5,302 bases of DNA. Origin: Sphingobacteriales bacterium. GTDB lineage: Bacteria > Bacteroidota > Bacteroidia > Chitinophagales > Chitinophagaceae. Of the stretch, positions 1-5,302 are shown piece by piece. How positions within the stretch are numbered: position 1 is the stretch's first letter; every line of letters begins with the position of its first letter. The translations under genes and the position numbers were made by a program. The stretch covers positions 1-5,302 of the forward strand of contig JAHEZF010000138.1 of assembly GCA_023251215.1 (NCBI GenBank). Reading direction: 5' to 3'. The notes below the pieces were generated by a model that was given only the letters and a program-made list of their open reading frames with translations, was not told where the DNA came from and made no database searches.

Positions 1-906
1 CAGGAGGATAACTGCGGCCCCTGCTACCAGCACATAATTCATATAGACTGTCCGGATGATATTGGGCTTTGCAGTTAATTCAGTTGCCGGTATTTTTCTT
101 ACACGGCAAGCGTCAAAATTACCCGATTCAAGTAACCACAAATTACCCTGTTTGTCAAATACTCCACTGGTGGGACTCCATTGACCGGTAGAATAGGCCA
201 CCACTTCTGTTTTACCATTCGGTAAAATTCGTTTTATTTTTTTCTGGGATAGTATGGCCACATAAACATTTTCCTGCTTATCGGCCCATATGCCATAAAC
301 ATTATGTTGTCTGCTGAAACCAAAGCCCCATTTGCCGTCATCGAGGTTTTCAGCAAGCAAAGAAAATTTGCCGTCCGGGGTAAGGCGATACAATTTATGC
401 AGGTCAACAAAATAAATGATACCTGATCTTGTACAATAACTCCATCGTATGTTTTTAAATTCTCCTTCTGCGATTTTTGTAACAGCGCCATCATTCGTTT
501 TTTTCATAAAGCGGCTCAGCTTAAACCGCTGTATCCAGTAAACGTTACCTGCACTGTCTCTTAAAAAACCATAGTCGTCTAAAAAACCGGCTGTTGGTTC
601 TTTGATCTTTTCGATGACGCCTGCTGCATTTAATTTCCATACATAATGTCCCCATGTATTCAATTTTTCGCCATTATACCACAGGTGCTCACCATAAATA
701 TTATCGGCGTTATCAATAGACAGTTCATGAGTGTGAACACCCGGCACTGCAACAGACAGTGAACCCTCAGGGGTTAACTTCCAAACTTGTTTCAGATCGG
801 TGTAATAAATATTGCCTTTGCTGTCGATTACTATACCAATGCCCGGGTGGGCAAATGATAAATAAGAGATCATGAATGAGAAATAAAAAACCAGGAAGCG
901 CTTCAT
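1..906 (-). CDS. Secreted NHL/SMP-30-like beta-propeller protein with C-terminal membrane segment (3' end cut by window edge)
   Basis: The frame is open from an ATG at 906 to the left edge, giving 302 residues with no stop, so the C-terminus is missing. Residues 1-19 (MKRFLVFYFSFMISYLSFA) are a clear signal peptide, so export is expected. Six blade-like repeats follow at about 23-55, 62-100, 114-147, 155-190, 202-237 and 243-275. They share the pattern D-x-x-G-N-hydrophobic-Y, then K/R-hydrophobic-x-P-x-G, for example IDSKGNIYYTD followed by VWKLTPEG. This is typical of NHL or SMP-30/gluconolactonase-like six-bladed propellers. From about residue 290 a hydrophobic run (NYVLVAGAAVILL) reaches the edge and looks like a transmembrane segment. 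What follows it cannot be seen: a short anchor or a cytoplasmic domain are both possible. An in-frame ATG at 912 is an equally possible start (MAMKRF); neither has a clear ribosome binding site. The gene lies 11 bp downstream of the dioxygenase-like lipoprotein gene and is probably co-transcribed with it. Substrate or ligand is unknown; propeller fold is fairly sure, function is not. Confidence 0.8.
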   Translation of the reverse strand, partial: MKRFLVFYFSFMISYLSFAHPGIGIVIDSKGNIYYTDLKQVWKLTPEGSLSVAVPGVHTHELSIDNADNIYGEHLWYNGEKLNTWGHYVWKLNAAGVIEKIKEPTAGFLDDYGFLRDSAGNVYWIQRFKLSRFMKKTNDGAVTKIAEGEFKNIRWSYCTRSGIIYFVDLHKLYRLTPDGKFSLLAENLDDGKWGFGFSRQHNVYGIWADKQENVYVAILSQKKIKRILPNGKTEVVAYSTGQWSPTSGVFDKQGNLWLLESGNFDACRVRKIPATELTAKPNIIRTVYMNYVLVAGAAVILL

Positions 907-917
907 GGCCATACTTT

Positions 918-2090
918 TTAAAATTGGCTGAGAATCTCTTTCAATGATTCATCATCGTATTCTATATTCACCCATTTGGCGGCAATTTTTCTTTTCTTGT
1001 AAACAAACAGGGTATTCTTTGCTTCTGGATTGATCTTATATAAACCACAACTTTTTGGATCAACAGGTGAAGGAACCCAAAGCATAGCGACTCGTTTTAG
1101 CCCTTGCTCATTACACCATTTCCTGAGCTTTCTTCCCAATATCTCTTCTCCTTTATTCGTATTTTGATTATGGAATGGGTTCATGTACACAAGAAAGACT
1201 CTTAATTTTTTTTCTCCTCTCAATTCCATTTCTTTTTCAAGATTTTTTGCGAATCCGCTCAGTTCATCAAGATTGGCGTGATTGAACCAGACCATCACTC
1301 CCTGACCATAACCGTATTTGCACATAGGGCAGGCTGTTTTCCCGCTATCGGCACCTGAAAGATGTAAAGGATCGAAAGCCGGACAACCGGCGCCTATATT
1401 TAAACCAGATTTTATTTTTGGAAGACCCGAATAAGGATAATCGGGCACATTCTTTCCGAGAATGATATGGCGTGTACCATGTGATACACCGTTTGACTGT
1501 GGTATGAGTTTGATAATCCCGTTTCCTCCCCGGTATTCGTACATTTTTCTTTTTGCTTCTGTCAGCAGTGGATCATCGTCGAATAAATATTCACTGATCC
1601 AGTATTCATTTTTATCAGGCTCTTTTATTATGACATGAATATGCTCCATCGCATTGCCTTCAGGATAATGCGCCGGACGAAGAGTATAGAATTGATAAAA
1701 ACCATTTTTATCTGTTTTCACCCAGCCACGTATGTAGCCATGACGTTTTCCCCAGCCGGTCTGATTACCTTTTGCAGTGTAACGACCTCCCTGGTCAGTA
1801 TGATAAACATAAATGACAACGTCTTTGGCCGGAGTTCTTCCGTCATGTTGGTAAACAATTCCACTGATCTCGATCTTTGGGCCGGGCTCATTGAAATCCG
1901 GCAACTCATCAACCGGTTTTAATTTATCAAATGCTGTGGGACTTTCAAATATCGCTTCACAACCTTCGCATTTTCCCCCAACCTTTTGACCGGGAGACAA
2001 TGACACTTGTTGTTTTTGCTGGTTGCCCTGGGAGCAACTGCTGATACTGATGGCAGTGGTAAAAACGAGAAACAATAACGAATATCTCAT
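918..2090 (-). CDS. Lipoprotein fusing an intradiol ring-cleavage dioxygenase-like domain to a thioredoxin-fold-like domain
   Basis: This 390-residue protein starts at the ATG at 2090. A longer frame from a TTG at 2129 would run across the likely promoter and spoil the signal peptide, so it is rejected. Residues 1-18 plus Cys19 (lipobox ISSC) are a lipoprotein signal. No acidic residues follow the cysteine, so it is probably periplasm-facing. A CEGC motif sits at 41-44. Residues about 72-218 match the intradiol dioxygenase fold of protocatechuate 3,4-dioxygenase: Tyr104 (GRYT), RGW at 121-123, Tyr142 (HYP), then His150 and His152 (HIH). These correspond to the four Fe(III) ligands. The Arg two residues before the PAHIH-type motif is not conserved here (AMEHIH). 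Residues about 228-390 resemble a thioredoxin/peroxiredoxin-like fold: a GCPAFDP lead-in, CPMC at 254-257, strand GVMVWF, strand RVFLVY, and NTLFVYKKRKIAAKWV near the end. Ring cleavage of a catechol-type substrate is possible but unproven. It is the first gene of a likely two-gene operon with the propeller gene. Domain calls are from motif recognition. Confidence 0.85.
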   Translation of the reverse strand: MRYSLLFLVFTTAISISSCSQGNQQKQQVSLSPGQKVGGKCEGCEAIFESPTAFDKLKPVDELPDFNEPGPKIEISGIVYQHDGRTPAKDVVIYVYHTDQGGRYTAKGNQTGWGKRHGYIRGWVKTDKNGFYQFYTLRPAHYPEGNAMEHIHVIIKEPDKNEYWISEYLFDDDPLLTEAKRKMYEYRGGNGIIKLIPQSNGVSHGTRHIILGKNVPDYPYSGLPKIKSGLNIGAGCPAFDPLHLSGADSGKTACPMCKYGYGQGVMVWFNHANLDELSGFAKNLEKEMELRGEKKLRVFLVYMNPFHNQNTNKGEEILGRKLRKWCNEQGLKRVAMLWVPSPVDPKSCGLYKINPEAKNTLFVYKKRKIAAKWVNIEYDDESLKEILSQF

Positions 2091-2259
2091 GTGCCTGATT
2101 TTTATGAATACAAATATTAACCCTTCCAAAGCTATTTACAAATTGTTTACACCAACGGGAATACCCTCTTGATGACAGGGCGATAGCACATGGTCAGGCA
2201 AAAACTGCCAATGGTGTAATCTGTTTTACCGATGGGAATTTGTACATTTATTTTGACAA
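2091..2259. promoter_or_regulatory. Divergent intergenic region between dioxygenase-like operon and two-component operon
   Basis: This 169-bp stretch separates two divergent operons and contains no credible gene. It should hold promoters for both. The minus-strand promoter is recognisable and listed separately. For the plus-strand kinase gene no convincing promoter was found: the best -7-like box, TTATTTTG at 2248-2255, lies only 4 bp before the ATG. A TTTACA direct repeat (2135-2140 and 2146-2151, start-to-start 11 bp) and several weak inverted repeats are present, such as GGCA/TGCC at 2197-2209 and CCCT/AGGG at 2164-2180. These could be operator elements. No ribosome binding site of Shine-Dalgarno type precedes either start. 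Confidence 0.6.
2111..2142 (-). promoter_or_regulatory. Putative Bacteroidota sigma-ABfr-type promoter for the dioxygenase-like lipoprotein gene
   Basis: Read on the minus strand, TTTG (2142-2139) is followed after 20 nt by AATATTTG (2118-2111). This is close to the known Bacteroidota consensus of TTTG at -33 and TAnnTTTG at -7. Transcription would begin about 7 nt further on, near 2104, leaving a leader of roughly 15 nt before the ATG at 2090. This placement supports the ATG at 2090 over the upstream TTG at 2129. The match is imperfect in the TA of the -7 box, and AT-rich DNA yields such matches by chance. Confidence 0.45.
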
Positions 2260-3285
2260 ATGCTTAATAACCCCTTTTTTTTAAAGTATAAGCTGCATCA
2301 TGTTTTTTTCTGGATGCTGGTCTTTGCATTATGGTATTATTTGCGGTACCAGGATTACTCCTCAACACAGGTGGCTTTGGAAATCACTTTACTTAAGGTA
2401 GTTGATCTTGCATTGATGGTCTATGTCACTAACTACCTGCTGGTGCCCCGGCTGCTTTATAAAAAAAGATATGTGGCTTTTATAGCTGTATTCATCGTAA
2501 TGATCTTTGTAAGCGGACTGATAAAAGTGTCCGTCATGGCAGGGATCATGCAGCAGCCTGGTGTATTTGGTTTGCCGGGCAACCTGAAGACAAGGTTTTA
2601 TGAAAACGTTATTTCCGACTTTTTCCTGGTAACGACAGGGGCTGCCTTTAAATTGATATTCGATTATATCAGGATGCAGCAACGGCTGACCGAAATAGCA
2701 AAAGAAAAAGCAGAGACAGAATTAAGTTTTTTGAAATCCCAGATCAACCCTCATTTTTTATTCAATTCACTGAATTCAGTCTACTTTCTTATTAATAAAG
2801 ATAACGATGAGGCAAGAAAGGCGTTGCATAAGTTTTCAGAAATGCTGCGCTACCAGTTATACGAAGCAAACGGGGATAAGATACCAATTGAAAAGGAGAT
2901 CAATTACCTGAAAGACTATGTTGACCTGCAGCAGTTAAGAAAAGATGAAAAATATTCTGTTCAATTCGAATATACACCAGAGGTAAAAGATTTTTATATT
3001 GAACCTTTGTTGCTGATACCTATTGTAGAAAATGCATTCAAGCATATTTCGCATTATAATGATAAAATCAATTTTGTAAAAGTGAATTTGAGCCGTGCAA
3101 ACAGTATCTTCAGTTTTACAGTGGAGAATTCAAAAGAAGACCAACGGCATACAATTGGGAAAAAGGGAGGAATTGGAATGAATAATGTAAAACGAAGACT
3201 CGAATTGCTTTATCCGGGTAAACATGAATTGATAATTTCGGATACAGAAAATAATTTTACTGTTCAGCTAAACATCCAGGTGTGA
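2260..3285 (+). CDS. LytS/YehU-type sensor histidine kinase with four predicted membrane segments
   Basis: This 341-residue inner-membrane kinase belongs to the His_kinase (PF06580) group that pairs with LytTR regulators. Hydrophobic segments near residues 13-28, 43-62, 71-92 and 115-135 predict four membrane helices with short loops and no large extracytoplasmic sensor domain. A coiled-coil-like linker (about 137-160) leads into the phospho-acceptor motif QINPHFLFNSLN, with His165 as the expected phosphorylated residue. The ATP-binding part shows an N-box-like region (PLLLIPIVENAFKH, 249-262, Asn258) and a glycine motif (GGIGMNNVKRRLELLYPG, 303-320). Length and layout are usual for the family. 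The ATG at 2260 places the start at a natural membrane-protein N-terminus; no Shine-Dalgarno sequence is visible. The gene overlaps the downstream response regulator gene by 4 bp, so this is the cognate kinase. The signal sensed is unknown; lipid, membrane state or a membrane partner are possibilities given the missing sensor domain. Confidence 0.95.
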   Translation: MLNNPFFLKYKLHHVFFWMLVFALWYYLRYQDYSSTQVALEITLLKVVDLALMVYVTNYLLVPRLLYKKRYVAFIAVFIVMIFVSGLIKVSVMAGIMQQPGVFGLPGNLKTRFYENVISDFFLVTTGAAFKLIFDYIRMQQRLTEIAKEKAETELSFLKSQINPHFLFNSLNSVYFLINKDNDEARKALHKFSEMLRYQLYEANGDKIPIEKEINYLKDYVDLQQLRKDEKYSVQFEYTPEVKDFYIEPLLLIPIVENAFKHISHYNDKINFVKVNLSRANSIFSFTVENSKEDQRHTIGKKGGIGMNNVKRRLELLYPGKHELIISDTENNFTVQLNIQV

Positions 3286-4004
3286 TAAATATCAACTGCA
3301 TTATTATAGATGATGAACCATTGGCCCGCAAAGGTTTGAAAGAATACATCGCTGATGTAGATTTTCTGAGCCTGGCAGGTGAATTTGACAGCCCCCTGAA
3401 AGCAACAGATCTGCTGGGCAGGGGAGATGTGCAATTACTTTTCCTGGATATACAAATGCCAAAAATAACAGGGCTTGATTTTTTTAAAACATTACAAAAT
3501 GCACCGCCGGTGATCTTTACCACGGCTTATCCGCAATATGCACTGGAAGGCTTTGAAGTAAATGCGCTGGACTATCTTGTAAAACCCATTTCTTTTGACC
3601 GGTTTTTGAAAGCTGTGTTGAAGGCCAGGGAATATTATGAAGTAAGAGAAAAGAATGTAACAGAAGCTTCTGTAACTTCGGGATACTTCTTTATAAAAGC
3701 GGACAATAAACTGGTGAAAATATTATATGATGAAATTTTGTTTGTGGAGGCCTTGCAGAATTATGTCACCATTCATACGAAAGACAAAAAGTATATCACC
3801 TATCTCACTTTTAAATCAGTAGAAGATTATTTACCTTCTGATAAATTTATTAAAGTCCACAAGTCCTATATTGTATCCGCTGCCAAAGTGGAAAGCATTG
3901 AAGGTAATGCCATTCTCATCGGCCAGCGTCATATCCCCATCAGCCGGAATCAAAAAGATGAAGTGATGGAAAAACTGCTGAAAGGAAAATTCCTGAAACG
4001 ATAA
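3282..4004 (+). CDS. LytTR-family response regulator (receiver plus LytTR DNA-binding domain)
   Basis: This 240-residue cytoplasmic transcription regulator is expected to be phosphorylated by the kinase encoded just upstream. The start is the GTG at 3282, inside the last codons of the kinase gene; the two share GTGA (start GTG, stop TGA), a layout typical of translational coupling. Residues 4-118 form a receiver domain: acidic pair Asp10-Asp11, phosphorylation site Asp56 (FLDIQMP), Thr80 (FTTAY) and Lys101 (LVKP). After a short linker, residues about 134-238 form a LytTR domain, recognised by FIKADNKLVKI, ILFVEALQNYVTIHT, FIKVHKSYIVS, then GNAILIGQRHIPIS. This is the normal length and order for AgrA/LytR-type regulators in Bacteroidota. 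Target genes are not known. LytTR proteins usually bind pairs of short direct repeats upstream of target promoters, so the intergenic region at 2091-2259 is one candidate site. Confidence 0.96.
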   Translation: MININCIIIDDEPLARKGLKEYIADVDFLSLAGEFDSPLKATDLLGRGDVQLLFLDIQMPKITGLDFFKTLQNAPPVIFTTAYPQYALEGFEVNALDYLVKPISFDRFLKAVLKAREYYEVREKNVTEASVTSGYFFIKADNKLVKILYDEILFVEALQNYVTIHTKDKKYITYLTFKSVEDYLPSDKFIKVHKSYIVSAAKVESIEGNAILIGQRHIPISRNQKDEVMEKLLKGKFLKR

Positions 4005-4011
4005 ACAGGTT

Positions 4012-5302
4012 TCACTTCAAAGTTTCTTCCAACCATTTATAAAATTCATGTTGCCAGACCAACGCATTTTGTGCACTCAGCACCCAGTGATTTTCATCAG
4101 GCAGATATAAAAATTTACTTTTTATGCCTCTTAACTGTGAAGCCTGGAAAGCCTGCTGGCCCTGCTCAACCGGTACACGATAATCTCTTCCACCTTGTAT
4201 GATCATGATGGGTGTATCCCACTTGTCAACAAAATTGCTGGGTGATTGCGAAAAACTTCTTTGGGCCACTGCATTCTTTTTATCCCAATAGGTTCCGCCT
4301 TTTTCCCAGTTCTCAAACCACATTTCATCCGTGGTGCCGTACATGCTGCGGAAATCAAATACACCATCATGCGAAATAAAAGTTTTAAAACGATGGTTGT
4401 GCATTCCCGCTAATTCAAATACAGAGAAACCGCCGAAGCTGGCGCCTATGCAACCCCGGCGATCCTTATCTACAAACTTTTCTTTCGACATTTCATCAAT
4501 AGCCACTAAATAGTCTTTCATCACCTGGCCTCCCCAATCCTTGCTTACCTGTTCGTTCCATTTAGTGCCGTGTCCCGGCATACCCCGGCGGTTGGGAGCT
4601 ACTATAATATACCCTTGCGATGCCATCAATTGAAAATTCCAACGGAAAGAATAGAATTGTGTCAATGGAGATTGCGGGCCGCCCTGGCAATACAAAAGTG
4701 TCGGGTATTTTTTTGAAGGATCAAAATCCGGGGGATAAATAACCCATACCAGCATTTGTTTTCCATCAGTTGTTTTTACAAAACGTCTTTCTATTTTACA
4801 CATACTAATGGAAGCATAGGTAGCATCATTAACATGTGTTAGCTGTTTCATTTCGCCAGACTCAATATCAACAGAATATAATTCAGCTGCATGATTCATA
4901 TCGGCTCTTGAAACGATCAATGTATTGCCTGATTGCCCGATGATACCGTTGATATCATAGTAGCCTTTGGTTATTTGACGGATTGCAGGAAGCATGGCTG
5001 TGATACCGGGATAGTTCACAGAGAATAATTGTTCTGTACCGTTTATTGGCGCCAGGAAAAAAATAGTTTTATCATCATTTCCCCATTTGAATCCCTGCAC
5101 ATGAATATCATCCCTGTTGCTTGTCAGGTTTATTTTAGTTACGCCATTTGATACAATAATATCCTGCTTGTCTGCTTCATTGCCGGCGGTCTTCATACTT
5201 AACCAGGCCAGTTCCCCTTTTTTATTATACAAAGGGCTCACGTCATAACCCATCATACCTTCTGTCAGGTTCTTTGTAGCGCCGGTCTCAATATCATAAG
5301 AA
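4012..5302 (-). CDS. S9-family prolyl-oligopeptidase-like serine peptidase, probably dipeptidyl peptidase 5-like (N-terminus outside window)
   Basis: The frame is open from the right edge to a TGA at 4012-4014, giving 429 residues. The Met at 5256 is internal: the frame continues upstream with sequence that fits the family (SYDIETGATKNLTEG), so the true start is beyond 5302. The first ~165 residues seen are the end of a beta-propeller, with repeats such as LAWLSM, IFFLAP and LYSVDIESGEMKQLT. The rest is an alpha/beta-hydrolase catalytic domain. The catalytic triad is visible: Ser in GASFGGFS (codon 4438-4440), Asp in QGGRDYRV (4183-4185) and His in DENHWV (4087-4089). The oxyanion-region motif reads CQGGPQ where many S9 enzymes have HGGP; I recall this variant as common in Bacteroidota. 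Family members cleave dipeptides or N-acyl residues from peptide N-termini, usually in the periplasm. Location cannot be judged here because any signal peptide is off the edge. The gene converges on the response regulator gene with 7 bp between stop codons. DPP5 similarity is from memory of the motif pattern, so the exact specificity is uncertain. Confidence 0.93.
   Translation of the reverse strand, partial: SYDIETGATKNLTEGMMGYDVSPLYNKKGELAWLSMKTAGNEADKQDIIVSNGVTKINLTSNRDDIHVQGFKWGNDDKTIFFLAPINGTEQLFSVNYPGITAMLPAIRQITKGYYDINGIIGQSGNTLIVSRADMNHAAELYSVDIESGEMKQLTHVNDATYASISMCKIERRFVKTTDGKQMLVWVIYPPDFDPSKKYPTLLYCQGGPQSPLTQFYSFRWNFQLMASQGYIIVAPNRRGMPGHGTKWNEQVSKDWGGQVMKDYLVAIDEMSKEKFVDKDRRGCIGASFGGFSVFELAGMHNHRFKTFISHDGVFDFRSMYGTTDEMWFENWEKGGTYWDKKNAVAQRSFSQSPSNFVDKWDTPIMIIQGGRDYRVPVEQGQQAFQASQLRGIKSKFLYLPDENHWVLSAQNALVWQHEFYKWLEETLK

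Noticed and set aside
234..494. Minus-strand 86-aa reading frame
   Set aside because: It lies in another frame inside the larger propeller gene, whose continuous frame from 906 to the edge encodes a signal peptide and regular repeats.
1635..1922. Plus-strand 95-aa and minus-strand 64-aa frames within the dioxygenase-like gene
   Set aside because: Both are overlapped by a well-supported coding frame and show no recognisable domain.
2091..2129. TTG-initiated 13-residue extension of the dioxygenase-like lipoprotein
   Set aside because: It adds residues ahead of a complete lipoprotein signal and would start upstream of the predicted transcription start. The ATG at 2090 fits better.
2188..2216. 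Possible hairpin (CACATGG...CCAATGGTG with inner GGCA/TGCC)
   Set aside because: The outer arms pair only with bulges and the inner stem is 4 bp. Too weak to call a riboswitch, attenuator or operator.
2248..2255. TTATTTTG as a -7 promoter box for the kinase gene
   Set aside because: It would put the transcription start at or inside the start codon, and no TTTG is found at the right distance upstream.
2389..2682. Minus-strand 97-aa frame opposite the kinase membrane domain
   Set aside because: Antisense to a clear LytS-type kinase, with no domain or start signal.
3257..3523. Minus-strand 88-aa frame opposite the response regulator start
   Set aside because: Antisense shadow of the receiver domain, which is unambiguous on the plus strand.
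4331..4513. Plus-strand 60-aa frame inside the peptidase gene
   Set aside because: It is antisense to the catalytic Ser region of the S9 peptidase and has no recognisable features.

Overview
The window looks like chromosomal DNA from a member of the Bacteroidota, probably a Chitinophaga-like (Chitinophagia/Sphingobacteriia) bacterium. This is an inference from four things: moderately AT-rich coding DNA, start codons without clear Shine-Dalgarno sequences, a Bacteroidota-type promoter (TTTG, 20 nt, AATATTTG), and gene families typical of the phylum. Those families are a LytS/LytTR two-component pair, a CEGCEAIFE-type intradiol-dioxygenase lipoprotein, and an S9 peptidase with a CQGGPQ motif. 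No mobile element, CRISPR array, tRNA or rRNA was seen.

Left part (1-2090, minus strand): two genes 11 bp apart, read right to left and probably one operon. The first (918-2090) encodes a lipoprotein in which an intradiol ring-cleavage dioxygenase-like domain, with all four predicted iron ligands present, is joined to a thioredoxin-fold-like domain carrying a CPMC motif. The second (906 down to the left edge, 3' end missing) encodes a secreted NHL/SMP-30-like beta-propeller. A hydrophobic segment that looks like a membrane anchor begins just before the edge.

Middle (2091-2259): a 169-bp divergent intergenic region. It holds the minus-strand promoter and a TTTACA direct repeat spaced by one helical turn.

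Right of centre (2260-4004, plus strand): a two-gene operon for a four-TM LytS-type sensor histidine kinase and a LytTR response regulator. The regulator starts at a GTG that overlaps the kinase stop codon (GTGA), so the two are probably translationally coupled. Their signal and targets are not evident. The divergent position next to the dioxygenase operon makes that operon a candidate target, but this is unproven.

Right end (4012-5302, minus strand): the C-terminal 429 residues of an S9-family prolyl-oligopeptidase-like serine peptidase, resembling dipeptidyl peptidase 5. Its N-terminus lies outside the window. It converges on the response regulator gene with only 7 bp between the stop codons.

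The most unusual object is the dioxygenase-thioredoxin-like fusion lipoprotein and its pairing with a membrane-anchored propeller. The rest looks like ordinary Bacteroidota chromosome.
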